NCBI GenBank assembly: GCA_017983635.1
Contig: JAGOBA010000001.1
Span: 558,001 to 622,000, forward strand
Reading direction: 5' to 3'
DNA from: Alphaproteobacteria bacterium
GTDB lineage: Bacteria; Pseudomonadota; Alphaproteobacteria; Micropepsales; Micropepsaceae
DNA: 64,000 nt
The notes under the pieces: model-generated
What the model was told of the DNA's origin: nothing
Database searches by the model: none
The model's input: only the letters and a program-made list of their open reading frames with translations
Program-made: the position numbers and the translations under genes
Shown: piece by piece, positions 44,181-53,092 of the stretch
How the letters are laid out: every line of letters starts with the position of its first letter
How positions within the stretch are numbered: position 1 is the stretch's first letter

Positions 44181-45011
44181 TTACTTCTTCTCCGCACCCA
44201 TCTGCTTCGCGTAGCCCGCGGCCACCATCTTGGCCATCAGGTCGAAGAGCGCGTTGGGGTCGGCGCGGCGCAACCTGGCGATCTCGGCTTCCATGCCTTG
44301 GGCGAGGATGAGTTCGCGTTCGCCGGCTTTGAGGGCGTCGAGGATGCGGCTGGCCGCGACCATCGGATCCATGCCGTTGTCGATCGCGGCGTCGGAGACA
44401 CCGCGCGACTTTGCGTCGGCGTCGAGCGCGTTCTTCGAGACGTCCGTGCGGACGGAGCCGGGGGCGACGACCAAGACTTTGATGCCGAGGTGATCGGTCT
44501 CGGCGCGAACGCTGTCGTGATAGCCGATCAGGCCGTGCTTCGCGGCGGCATAGGCGCTGCGCAGCGGTGGACCCGCGATGCCGGCAACGCTTGAGATGGC
44601 AATGATACTGGCGCCGCCCGCTTTGACCATGCGCGGCAGGAGTGCCTGCGTCAGCGCGATCGGGGCCATGAGGTCGACGTCGACGATCTTGCGATAGACG
44701 TCGAACACGGTGTCGACGGCGAGCGAGCGTTGCGAGATGCCGGCGTTGTTGACGAGACCGTCGATGCCGCCGCCCTGCCCCTGCGCCCAGCTCCACGCGG
44801 CTTCGACGTGCGCCGGGATGTTCGCGAAGTCGGTCGCTTCGAACGGCAGGATGAGCGAGGGCGTCTTGCAACGGCCGGCGACATCTTTGAGCGCGGCGAC
44901 GTTGCGGCCGGACAAGATGAGCTTTGCGCCCGCTTGGGCGAGGCTTTCCGCCAGCGCCGCGCCGATGCCGGAGGAGGCGCCGGTGATCCACCAGATTTTG
45001 TTCGCGAACAT
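44181..45011 (-). CDS. SDR-family oxidoreductase
   Basis: A 276-residue short-chain dehydrogenase: TGASSGIGAALA at the N-terminus (residues about 9-20), NNAG, catalytic Ser in AISSVAG and YAAAKHG as YxxxK. Start at ATG 45011 gives the standard MFANKIWWITGASSG opening. The tail ending MAKMVAAGYAKQMGAEKK is Lys-rich. The substrate is unknown. It is followed by a hairpin terminator and then by the hypothetical Sel1-like gene on the same strand. Confidence 0.9.
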   Translation of the reverse strand: MFANKIWWITGASSGIGAALAESLAQAGAKLILSGRNVAALKDVAGRCKTPSLILPFEATDFANIPAHVEAAWSWAQGQGGGIDGLVNNAGISQRSLAVDTVFDVYRKIVDVDLMAPIALTQALLPRMVKAGGASIIAISSVAGIAGPPLRSAYAAAKHGLIGYHDSVRAETDHLGIKVLVVAPGSVRTDVSKNALDADAKSRGVSDAAIDNGMDPMVAASRILDALKAGERELILAQGMEAEIARLRRADPNALFDLMAKMVAAGYAKQMGAEKK

Positions 45012-45072
45012 GTGAGGCCTCGTGGGTTTCGGATTTTGACTTAGCATGGCGTGGCGTGCGTCATCCACTTCA

Positions 45073-45426
45073 TCACGTGGCCAATACCACCCTACTGCCC
45101 CATTGTCCGGCGCGGATGAAGGAGCCACTTGTCAGTTCCGACGACCAACGCGATAGCAGCGCCACCAAGAGCGTTGTTTCGGCGCTCGCTGAGCCGAGGT
45201 CGTCGATCAGGAGCACGCCCGCATGAGGATACCCGTCGCGGAACACGAGCGTCCCGATGTCGGTGTCCTTTGAGACGAGAATGCGTCTCTCCGCGTGCGC
45301 CTCCGCCAGAATTGCGATGTCGCCCGGATCGACACTGCGCTCCGCAACATGCTGCACATCGTGGCCTGCGGACCTCAGCGTCGAGACGGCCAATGCAACG
45401 ACGTTTGTATCGGCGAGTAGCTTCAC
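45073..45426 (-). CDS. DUF5615 PIN-like toxin
   Basis: A 117-residue PIN-fold-like protein. Opening KLLADTNVVALAVSTLRSAGHDV has the acidic residue expected at the active site; ILVSKDTDIGTLVF supplies the second Asp cluster. It is the putative ribonuclease toxin of a DUF433/DUF5615 type II toxin-antitoxin pair. The GTG start at 45426 follows immediately on the TAA of the antitoxin gene. The C-terminal half (WSSELTSGSFIRAGQWGSRVVLAT) is usual for the family. Confidence 0.85.
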   Translation of the reverse strand: MKLLADTNVVALAVSTLRSAGHDVQHVAERSVDPGDIAILAEAHAERRILVSKDTDIGTLVFRDGYPHAGVLLIDDLGSASAETTLLVALLSRWSSELTSGSFIRAGQWGSRVVLAT

Positions 45427-45684
45427 TTACTCCGCCGCGACGGTGGCACCGTCGAGGCCGGCCTTCTCGCTAAGCCGCGCGGCATACAGCAAGCACGCGT
45501 CGATGTCGGCATTTTCCAAAACCGGGTAAGCCGCGATGATTTCCTGTCGTGTAGCGCCGGTGGCGAACATGTTCAGCACCATCGACGGCGTGATGCGCCG
45601 ACCGCGGATTAGCGGTTTGCCGCCGAGCTTTCCAGGCTCGGTGACAATGCGCGCAAGGAGGTCGCGTTCGGCGTTCGTTGTCAT
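45427..45684 (-). CDS. DUF433 antitoxin
   Basis: An 85-residue helix-turn-helix protein of the DUF433 family: LLARIVTEPGKLGGKPLIRGRRITPSMVLNMFATGATRQEIIAAYPVLENADIDACLLYAA, read as the family's continuous block. It precedes the DUF5615 toxin with no gap and should neutralise it and probably repress the pair. The start is ATG at 45684. The family is widely predicted as antitoxin, but few pairs have been tested. Confidence 0.87.
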   Translation of the reverse strand: MTTNAERDLLARIVTEPGKLGGKPLIRGRRITPSMVLNMFATGATRQEIIAAYPVLENADIDACLLYAARLSEKAGLDGATVAAE

Positions 45685-45879
45685 GGTGGAATAGTTGCAC
45701 AACTCGCCAGCCCAGGGTAGCGCGCCATCCACGAGCGTCGGGCAACATCACGCTTGTACAAACGATGAACAGTGTTCTGGTGAGTTATTAACAAGGGTGA
45801 TTTGGTCGCAGGCGATGCCGTGATTCCGCCGCTTCGCCGTCTTAAGTTAACAGGGTCCGGACGGAAAAGGAGTCCCCCC

Positions 45880-47907
45880 ATGTGGCGCATTCTTCGTTGG
45901 GTTCTTTTGGGGCTCGCCGTCCTCGTTGTCGGCCTGATCTCGTTGCCGTTCCTGCTGCCGACCAGCGTCTATAAGGAACAGATCATCGAGCAGACGCGGC
46001 TGGCGACCGGGCGCACGCTGAAGATCGACGGCGACTTGAAGCTGTCGTTCTTTCCGGCGCTGGGCGTCGAGGTCTCGAAGGTGAGCTTCGCGAATGCGCC
46101 CGGCGGCAGCGAGCCGGAAATGGCGACGATGGATTCGATGATCGTCGGCGCGGAGCTATGGCCGTTGCTGTCGGGGTCGTTGAAGGTCACGGAGCTCAAG
46201 CTCGTCAACCCGGTCATTCATTTGGAGATCGACAGACAGGGCCGCGGCAACTGGTTGTTCGCGCCGGTGGCGCCTGCCGAGGGTGCGGCGCCCTCGGCGG
46301 ATGCACCGGCGCAACCGGCGGCGGCTGGCGATCTGAGCTTTCGCGATGTCGTGCTGAAGGGTGGCGTGCTGACTTATAGCGACGCGCGTTCGGGCACTGC
46401 GCAACGGGTCGAGGCGATCGACGTTTCGGTGAAGTTGCCGAGCCTCGACGAACCGATGACGTTCGCGGGCGGGCTCACGTGGAACAAAGAACCGTTGAAG
46501 ATGGAGGCCGAGGTTGCCAAGCCGCGGGCACTGTCGACCGGCGGTAAGAGCGATCTGAAGGCCACGATCACGTCCGACGTTTTGAACGCGACGTTCGATG
46601 GCGGGATCGATGCGGCGACGAGCGCGATCGAGGGCAAGGTCGATTTCACGACCGACTCGGCGCGGCGGCTTGCGGCGTGGGCTGGGGTCGAGCTGCCGAA
46701 GGTGCGCGGGTTCGGACCGATGAAGTTGACGGGGATGCTGTCCTCGACACCGACGCAGATCGCGTTTCGCAAGGCAAAGCTTTCGCTTGATGGGATGAAT
46801 GGGTCGGGGAGTCTTACGCTGCAAACGGCGCGGGCGACGCCGTACGCGAAGGGCGACTTTACGCTCGACCGGTTGAATCTCAATCCGTACATGGGCAGCG
46901 GGACGCCGGCGAAGAATGAAGCTGCCGCGGGTGGCGCTCGTCCGTGGAGCGACAGTGCGATCGACTTCTCCGCCTTGAAGACGATCGACGCGGATCTCGA
47001 CTTTGCGGTCAACGCGCTCAGCGTGGGCGGGTTGAGCATCGGGCGCAGTGAGCTTGGCATCGGCCTTGCGGGCGGCCGGATGCGGGCGAACTTGAAGCAG
47101 CTCGCGCTTTACGGCGGCAACGGGACGGGCGTGATCTCGCTCTCGGGCGCTGGCGGGACGCCACAGTTCGGGCTCGATCTCAGGTTCGTCGGTGTGCAGG
47201 CGGAGCCGTTTCTGACGGACGCAGCGCGTTTCAACCGGCTGAGCGGGACCGGCAACATCGCGTTCAAGGTGGCCGGCGCAGGGCGCTCGCAGCGCGCGTG
47301 GATGAAATCGCTTGGCGGAACCGCGCAGATCAAGCTTGAGGACGGGGCGATCAAGGGCATCAACCTCGCCGAGATCGCGCGCACGATCCAATCGGCGCTG
47401 ACCGGTTCGGCGGTCGGCGGGGCAGCGAAGACAGACTTCGCCGAGTTGTCGGGCACGTTTGTGATACGCGGTGGTGTCGCCGCGAACAAGGATCTCAAGC
47501 TGTTGAACCCGTTCGTGCGGTTGAACGGTGCCGGGATCGTCGACATCGGCAACCAGACGATCGACTACCGGGTGGAGCCGAAGGCGGTTCGCTCGGGCGA
47601 GGGCCAGGGGGCTAAGGGCGATATCGCCGGATTTGGGATTCCGTTCCGGATCAGGGGGCCGTGGAGCAATCCGTCCTATGAGCCGGACCTGACGGGCGTC
47701 CTGAACTCGACTGTCGATTCGATCCTAAAGGGCAAAAATCCGCTCGACAGTCTTAAGGAAAGCACAGGTCTGAGCGACTTCGTGCCCGAGCTTGTGGGCA
47801 AGAAAAAGCCACAACAGGAAGGTGCACCGCCTGCCGACCCAAACAAGAAGCCCGAAAAACCGAACCCGCTCGATGAGTTGAAGGGGCTATTGGGGGGCCC
47901 GCGGTAG
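45880..47907 (+). CDS. AsmA-family inner-membrane protein
   Basis: A 675-residue protein with one N-terminal membrane helix (ILRWVLLGLAVLVVGLISLPFLLP) and a long periplasmic beta-rich body. The AsmA signature is LATGRTLKIDGDLKLSFFPALGVEVSKVSFANAPG near residues 44-78, and the C-terminal AsmA_2 region holds LGGTAQIKLEDGAIKGINLAEIART. AsmA-like proteins act in phospholipid transport to, or assembly of, the outer membrane. A good AAAAGGAG lies 7 bases before the ATG. The tail is Pro/Lys-rich. It precedes the polyamine-type importer genes by about 90 bases. Confidence 0.93.
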   Translation: MWRILRWVLLGLAVLVVGLISLPFLLPTSVYKEQIIEQTRLATGRTLKIDGDLKLSFFPALGVEVSKVSFANAPGGSEPEMATMDSMIVGAELWPLLSGSLKVTELKLVNPVIHLEIDRQGRGNWLFAPVAPAEGAAPSADAPAQPAAAGDLSFRDVVLKGGVLTYSDARSGTAQRVEAIDVSVKLPSLDEPMTFAGGLTWNKEPLKMEAEVAKPRALSTGGKSDLKATITSDVLNATFDGGIDAATSAIEGKVDFTTDSARRLAAWAGVELPKVRGFGPMKLTGMLSSTPTQIAFRKAKLSLDGMNGSGSLTLQTARATPYAKGDFTLDRLNLNPYMGSGTPAKNEAAAGGARPWSDSAIDFSALKTIDADLDFAVNALSVGGLSIGRSELGIGLAGGRMRANLKQLALYGGNGTGVISLSGAGGTPQFGLDLRFVGVQAEPFLTDAARFNRLSGTGNIAFKVAGAGRSQRAWMKSLGGTAQIKLEDGAIKGINLAEIARTIQSALTGSAVGGAAKTDFAELSGTFVIRGGVAANKDLKLLNPFVRLNGAGIVDIGNQTIDYRVEPKAVRSGEGQGAKGDIAGFGIPFRIRGPWSNPSYEPDLTGVLNSTVDSILKGKNPLDSLKESTGLSDFVPELVGKKKPQQEGAPPADPNKKPEKPNPLDELKGLLGGPR

Positions 47908-47999
47908 GCCGACGATGTGTCTTTCAATTAACCGCGGTGTTGCCTAGGATTGGCTCCCGCCTGCAAGGGCGTGGGGAAACGGACTCGTCCGCGTTATCA

Positions 48000-49598
48000 A
48001 TGGCAGCTGATACAACAGATGCGCCTGGGAAGGCCTCGACAAAGGGCTTCTCGCTTCGGTCACGGCTTCTAGGGATTCCGGCGGAGGATCAATCCGGCGC
48101 GGGACAGGAGACGGCTGAGTCGGGCGAAGCTGCGCCTGAGGCCGTCGAAGACAACGCCACCACCGCTGCCCCGCAAGTAGCACCGGCCTCCAACGATGAT
48201 GACGGCGAAGAAGGCGCGGAGCCGCCGCGCGTCGGCGTTGCGCTTGCGCCGCGGAAGACATCGCTCCTCGGTGGCGCGTTCAATTTCTCTCGCGCGCGTA
48301 GGGCCGAAACGCCAGCGCTGGTCGAACCCGAGAAGCCCGCCGAGCCAGAGGCCAAGCAGCCCGAGGCTGAGGCCGAGATTCCGGTCGTCGAGATTCCCGA
48401 ACCGGACCGCGGCGCGGAAATCGTGCCGATCGCGCGCGGCGTTGCGGACGAGAAAGTGCAAGACGCCGAAGTAACGCCGGTCGAGGATGAGCCGGTGGTT
48501 GCCGCCGAGCCCGCGCAGCCGGTGCCTTTCGTGCGTTTTGCCGGCGTGAAGAAGACGTATGACGGGCAGCAGCTCGTCGTGAAGGATTTGCATCTCGAAA
48601 TCGCGAAGGGCGAATTCCTGACGCTGCTGGGGCCTTCGGGTTCGGGCAAGACGACGACGTTGATGATGCTGGCCGGGTTCGAGACGCCGACCGACGGCGA
48701 CATTCAGCTGAACGGGCAGTCGTTGACGACGATGCCGCCGCACAAGCGCGGGCTGGGCTTCGTGTTTCAGAACTATGCGCTGTTTCCGCATATGACGGTG
48801 GCGGAGAACCTGGCGTTCCCGCTCGAGGTTCGCAAGACCGGGCGCGGCGAGATTCGCGACCGGGTTGCGAAGGCGCTTGCTATGGTGGAGCTCAACGGCT
48901 TCGACAAGCGCAAGCCGCATCAGCTGTCGGGCGGCCAACAGCAGCGCGTCGCGGTGGCGCGGGCGTTGGTGTTCGATCCGGAGCTTGTGCTGATGGACGA
49001 GCCGCTTGGTGCGCTCGACAAGCATTTGCGCGAGCAGATGCAGTACGAGCTGAAGCGGTTGCATCGCGATTTGGGCGTGACCATCGTTTACGTGACGCAC
49101 GACCAAAGCGAGGCGCTGACGCTGTCGGATCGGATCGCGATCTTCCATGACGGCGTGATCCAGCAACTCGACACGCCGACGAAGGTCTATGACGAGCCGG
49201 CGAACGCTTTCGTCGCGGGCTTCATCGGCGAGAACAATGCGCTGCCCGGCAAGGTGATTTCGATCGACGGCAAGGGCGGCTGCATCATGGAGTTGATCGG
49301 CGGGCAGCGCGTGAAAGCGACGAACGGCAACTGCAACGCCATCGGCCAAGCGGGCGTCGTTTGCGTCCGGCCGGAGCACCTGAACGTGTCGTCGGAGACG
49401 ACACCGGGCGGCAATCACGTGGCGGCGTTGATCGAGGACTTCATCTTCCACGGCGATCATCTGCGCGTGAAGTTGTCGGCGCCGGGCATGAACGAGATTT
49501 TCGTCAAAGCGCCGGCGCGCGGCGCGCGGTTTCCGGCCAAAGGCGTCGCGGTCACGCTCTCCTGGGAGCCCAACGCGGCGCGCGCTTTTGTATCGTAA
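48000..49598 (+). CDS. PotA-like ABC importer ATPase with a long acidic N-terminal extension
   Basis: The C-terminal 360 residues are a normal PotA-type ATPase: Walker A GPSGSGKTTT, QNYALFPHMTV, signature LSGGQQQR, Walker B LVLMDEPLGALD, THDQSEAL, and a TOBE domain at the end. Before it lie about 170 residues rich in Ala, Pro and Glu with two basic islands (LRSRLLGIP and APRKTSLLGGAFNFSRARR), absent from ordinary PotA. I chose the ATG at 48000; an upstream GTG at 47937 is possible, and neither has a clear ribosome site. It supplies energy for the permeases encoded downstream; substrate probably a polyamine or similar cation. Confidence 0.9.
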   Translation: MAADTTDAPGKASTKGFSLRSRLLGIPAEDQSGAGQETAESGEAAPEAVEDNATTAAPQVAPASNDDDGEEGAEPPRVGVALAPRKTSLLGGAFNFSRARRAETPALVEPEKPAEPEAKQPEAEAEIPVVEIPEPDRGAEIVPIARGVADEKVQDAEVTPVEDEPVVAAEPAQPVPFVRFAGVKKTYDGQQLVVKDLHLEIAKGEFLTLLGPSGSGKTTTLMMLAGFETPTDGDIQLNGQSLTTMPPHKRGLGFVFQNYALFPHMTVAENLAFPLEVRKTGRGEIRDRVAKALAMVELNGFDKRKPHQLSGGQQQRVAVARALVFDPELVLMDEPLGALDKHLREQMQYELKRLHRDLGVTIVYVTHDQSEALTLSDRIAIFHDGVIQQLDTPTKVYDEPANAFVAGFIGENNALPGKVISIDGKGGCIMELIGGQRVKATNGNCNAIGQAGVVCVRPEHLNVSSETTPGGNHVAALIEDFIFHGDHLRVKLSAPGMNEIFVKAPARGARFPAKGVAVTLSWEPNAARAFVS

Positions 49599-49608
49599 CC
49601 TCCCCAGT

Positions 49609-49697
49609 TGTCATGGTGCGCGTAGGCGCACCACCCACGACTCTCTGGTGGTGGAAGAAGTGAAGTCGTGGGTGGTCCGCCTTCGCGGACCATGACA
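49609..49697. repeat. Inverted pair of family-2 palindromic repeats (BIME-like)
   Basis: Two 33-base copies face each other (49609-49641 and 49665-49697), separated by 23 bases. Each has its own stem: GGTGCGC/GCGCACC and GGTCCGC/GCGGACC, with compensating base changes. Together they can form a stem of about 33 bp. A single copy is at 38701-38733. Confidence 0.88.
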
Positions 49698-49747
49698 AAC
49701 AGTGAGTGAGTGATGTCGAACTGATTTAAGCCAATCGAGGATTGTTC

Positions 49748-50947
49748 ATGGGCCGCACCACCGGAATCATTATCGCCGCCGCCGCTGCCGTTGTGATCTT
49801 GGCGGGCGTGTTGTTGTTCATGCTCGGGCGCGGGGCGGAGAAAGACGTCAGCCAACTCGACCAAGAGCTTTCCGACATGCCGTTGCCTGGAGCGACACCT
49901 GCGCCGGGTGGCGGCGACTCGTTGAAGGGACGCTCGCTGGTCGTTGTGTCCTGGGGCGGCGCTTATACGAAGAGCCAGATCGAGGCTTATCACAAGCCGT
50001 TCGAAGCGAAGACAGGCGCGAAGATCAACTCCGTCGACTACAACGGCGGCATCGCCGAGATCAAAGCGCAGGTCGAGGCGAACAACGTGACGTGGGACGT
50101 CGTCGACATGGAGCTCGCCGATGCGCAGCGCGCGTGCGACGAGGGTCTGCTCGAGAAGATCGATGCGGGGAATTTGCCGCCGGCGCCGGATGGAACGCCC
50201 GCGGTGCAGGACTTCATTCCGAACGGGATCACGCCGTGCGCGGTGACGTCGATCGTGTTCAGCCACATCGTTGCGTACGACGAATCCAAATTTCCGGGCG
50301 CGAAACCCTCGAAGCTTGCCGACTTCTTCGACGTGAAGAATTTCCCCGGCAAGCGCGGTCTGCGCAAGACGAGCCCGAAAATCAATCTGGAATTGGCGCT
50401 GCGTGCGGACGGCGTGCCGGGCGATCAGGTTTACGCGACGCTCTCGACCAAAGAAGGTGTCGATCGCGCGTTCAAGAAGCTCGACACGATCAAGAACGAC
50501 GTCATCTGGTGGGAGCCGGGTTCGCAGCCGCCGCAGTTGCTCGCCGACGGGCAGGTCACGATGACAACGGCCTATAATGGGCGCATTTTCGACGCACAGA
50601 TCATGGAAGGAAAGCCGTTCAAGATCATCTGGGACGGGCAGCTGCAGGAACTCGACGTGTTCGGCATCGTGAAGGGGACGAAGAACCTCGATGCGGCGAA
50701 CCAGTTCTTGGCGTTCGCAACGGACACGCAGCGGCTGGCCGATCAGGCGCAGTGGATTGCTTATGGGCCGGCGCGGCGGTCGTCGATGGCGTTGGTCGGC
50801 AAGCATGCCGTCAAAGGCGTCGAGATGGTGCCGCATATGCCGAACGCGCCGCAAAACGAGACCAACGCCATTCAGATCGACTTCCTTTGGTGGGCGGACC
50901 ATCAGGAAGAGCTGAACCAGCGTTGGAACGCTTGGTTGGCCAAGTAG
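49748..50947 (+). CDS. Membrane-tethered PotD-like substrate-binding protein
   Basis: A 399-residue type II periplasmic binding protein of the spermidine/putrescine group: SLVVVSWGGAYTKSQIEAYHKPFEAKTGAKI, VEANNVTWDVVDMELADAQRACDEGLLEKID, WWEPGSQPPQLLADGQVTMTTAYNGR. The N-terminus (TGIIIAAAAAVVILAGVLLFMLGRGAEKD) is a membrane segment with neither a lipobox nor a clear cleavage site, so the protein may stay anchored. ATG at 49748 has an AGG-containing site 7 bases upstream. It lies between potA-like and potB-like genes after the inverted repeat. Confidence 0.88.
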   Translation: MGRTTGIIIAAAAAVVILAGVLLFMLGRGAEKDVSQLDQELSDMPLPGATPAPGGGDSLKGRSLVVVSWGGAYTKSQIEAYHKPFEAKTGAKINSVDYNGGIAEIKAQVEANNVTWDVVDMELADAQRACDEGLLEKIDAGNLPPAPDGTPAVQDFIPNGITPCAVTSIVFSHIVAYDESKFPGAKPSKLADFFDVKNFPGKRGLRKTSPKINLELALRADGVPGDQVYATLSTKEGVDRAFKKLDTIKNDVIWWEPGSQPPQLLADGQVTMTTAYNGRIFDAQIMEGKPFKIIWDGQLQELDVFGIVKGTKNLDAANQFLAFATDTQRLADQAQWIAYGPARRSSMALVGKHAVKGVEMVPHMPNAPQNETNAIQIDFLWWADHQEELNQRWNAWLAK

Positions 50948-50961
50948 AGGGATTTGAGGCT

Positions 50962-52191
50962 GTGGGGGCGGTCGCGATCGACAATCGGACTTTGGCGGAG
51001 CAGTTCAAGCGCTCCGGCAAGAACGCGCGGCGGGGGACGTTCCTGCTGGTGCTGCCGCTGCTCGCGTTTCTGACCATCACGTTCATTCTGCCGATCGGTA
51101 ATATGCTGAACCGCAGCGTCGAAGACACGACGCTGGTCGATCTTTTGCCGCGCGCGTCGGTGGCGCTGCGGGCGTGGAACGGCAAGGGGCGGCCGCCGTT
51201 CAGCGCGATCGCCGCATTGGCCGGCGATCTGGCGCGCGCGCAGCATGAGGGCACCATCGGCAAGATTGCGACGCGGTTGAACTTCGAACGCGCGGGCATG
51301 CGTTCGCTCTTGATGAAGACCGCGCGGGAAGCCGACAAGTTCGAGCCGCCCTATGCGCAGGCCTTCAACGCGGTCGATCTGGCGTGGAGCGATCCGGAGG
51401 TTTGGGGCGCGCTGCGCCATGCGAGTGCGGCGCATACATCGGGCTATTACATATCAGCCACCGATCAGACGCGCATCGCCGACGGCACGATCGTTCCGAA
51501 GCCCGAAGAGGACCAGATTTACATCACGCTGTTCCAGCGCACGCTGTTCGTGGCCGGTGCGGTGACGGCGTTGTGTTTCCTGCTTGGTTATCCGCTCGCC
51601 TATTACATCGCGCGGCAGGACGACCGGCGGCGCAACATGCTGTTGATCTTGGTGTTGCTGCCGTTCTGGACGTCGCTGCTCGTGCGCACGACATCGTGGA
51701 TCGCGCTGCTGCAGACGAACGGGATCGTCAATGACGCGCTGGCGTTCTTCGGCGGCCCCGGCGCGCGGCTCGAGCTCATGCACAACATGACGGGCACGAT
51801 GATTGCGATGACGCACATCCTGTTGCCGTTCATGATTTTGCCGACCTATAGCGTGATGCTGTCGGTGCCGCCTTCCTTGACTCGGGCCGCCGTGTCGTTG
51901 GGCGCCACGCCTTGGACCGCGTTCTGGCGGGTCTATTTCCCGATGACGTTGCCCGGCGCTGCGGCGGGCGGGTTGCTCGTGTTCATTCTAGCGCTCGGTT
52001 ACTACATCACGCCGGCCTTGGTCGGCGGGCGGACCGGGCAGCTGATCTCGAACATGATCGAGTTCCATATGAAGACGTCGCTGAACTGGGGTTTGGCGGC
52101 GGCGCTGGGCGGGATGCTGCTGGGCACGGTGCTCGTGCTCTACATTGTTTACGCGCGCGTCATTGGCTTGAACCGGTTGAGGTTGGGTTAG
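50962..52191 (+). CDS. PotB-like permease with enlarged first periplasmic loop
   Basis: A 409-residue permease. TM1 (LLVLPLLAFLTITFILPIG) is followed by about 140 residues before TM2 (LFVAGAVTALCFLLGYPLAYYIA), whereas PotB proteins usually have a loop of some 40-50. The insertion includes VDLLPRASVALRAWNGKG and TAREADKFEPPYAQAFNAVDLAWSDPEVW. The remainder is typical, with the EAA loop SLTRAAVSLGATPWTAFWRVYFPMTLPG. Start is GTG at 50962 with GAGG close by. It acts with the PotC-like gene 4 bases on. Confidence 0.9.
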   Translation: MGAVAIDNRTLAEQFKRSGKNARRGTFLLVLPLLAFLTITFILPIGNMLNRSVEDTTLVDLLPRASVALRAWNGKGRPPFSAIAALAGDLARAQHEGTIGKIATRLNFERAGMRSLLMKTAREADKFEPPYAQAFNAVDLAWSDPEVWGALRHASAAHTSGYYISATDQTRIADGTIVPKPEEDQIYITLFQRTLFVAGAVTALCFLLGYPLAYYIARQDDRRRNMLLILVLLPFWTSLLVRTTSWIALLQTNGIVNDALAFFGGPGARLELMHNMTGTMIAMTHILLPFMILPTYSVMLSVPPSLTRAAVSLGATPWTAFWRVYFPMTLPGAAAGGLLVFILALGYYITPALVGGRTGQLISNMIEFHMKTSLNWGLAAALGGMLLGTVLVLYIVYARVIGLNRLRLG

Positions 52192-52195
52192 TACC

Positions 52196-53041
52196 ATGGC
52201 CCAACCGAAGAAACCCGCCGCCGGCTTGGACGACATGCTTGGGAAGGTGTTTGCCTATCTGGTACTGGCGTTTTTGATCGCGCCGCTCATTGTGATCGTG
52301 CCGTTGTCGTTCAATGCGGAGCCCTACTTCACGTTTACGCCGAAGATGCTGTCCTTGAACCCGGACGGGTTCTCGCTGCGGTGGTACAAGGATATCGTCG
52401 ACAATCCGCAGTGGCTGGAGGCGATCGGCAACAGCTTGATCATCGCGCTGGCGTCGACGGCGCTGGCGACGGTGCTGGGCACGCTGGCCGCGATCGGACT
52501 CGCACGCTCGAACATGCCGTTCCGCGATTTCTTCATGGCAATGCTGATCTCGCCCTTGGTCGTCCCGATCGTGATTGCGGCGGCCGGGATGTATTTCTTC
52601 TATTCGAGTGTGGGCTTGGCGCAGACGCATCTGGGCATCATTCTGGCGCACACGGCGTTGGGCGTGCCGTTTGTCGTGATCACGATGACGGCGACGCTGT
52701 CCGGGTTCGACCGGAACTTGATCAAGGCGGCGTCGAGCCTGGGTGCCGATCCAATGACAGCGTTCTTCCGGGTGACGTTGCCGCTGGTGGCGCCGGGAAT
52801 GATCTCGGGCGCGCTCTTCGCGTTTGCCGCTTCGTTCGACGAGGTGGTCACCGTGCTGTTCCTGGGTGGACCCGATCAGCGCACCATTCCGCGGCAAATG
52901 TGGTCCGGCATCCGCGAGCAGCTGTCGCCGACGATCCTGGCGGTGGCCACGCTGCTCATCATCTTCTCGTCGCTGCTGTTGCTCGCGGTCGAGATGCTCA
53001 GGCGGCGGAACGTGCCGTTGGCGCAGGCTCAGACTCGGTGA
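52196..53041 (+). CDS. PotC-like ABC importer permease
   Basis: A 281-residue second permease of ordinary length for PotC. Opening hydrophobic segment AYLVLAFLIAPLIVIVPLSF, the family block FSLRWYKDIVDNPQWLEAIGNSLIIAL and the EAA loop LIKAASSLGADPMTAFFRVTLPLVAPG. It completes the operon of ATPase, binding protein and two permeases. Only this subunit lacks an unusual addition. A hairpin follows at 53057-53078, facing a convergent gene. Confidence 0.93.
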   Translation: MAQPKKPAAGLDDMLGKVFAYLVLAFLIAPLIVIVPLSFNAEPYFTFTPKMLSLNPDGFSLRWYKDIVDNPQWLEAIGNSLIIALASTALATVLGTLAAIGLARSNMPFRDFFMAMLISPLVVPIVIAAAGMYFFYSSVGLAQTHLGIILAHTALGVPFVVITMTATLSGFDRNLIKAASSLGADPMTAFFRVTLPLVAPGMISGALFAFAASFDEVVTVLFLGGPDQRTIPRQMWSGIREQLSPTILAVATLLIIFSSLLLLAVEMLRRRNVPLAQAQTR

Positions 53042-53056
53042 TGGGTTTTGGGGGAT

Positions 53057-53078
53057 GGGGATTGGTGATCCCCAATCC
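53057..53078. terminator. Hairpin between convergent genes
   Basis: Two alternative stems share this site: GGATTGG/CCAATCC and GGGGAT/ATCCCC. There is no long T run, so termination strength is uncertain. Confidence 0.45.
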
Positions 53079-53092
53079 ATATCACCTAAACG

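Noticed and set aside
48069..49460. 463-codon minus-strand frame across the PotA-like gene
   Set aside because: Arg/His/Leu-rich antisense shadow of Walker-motif coding sequence.
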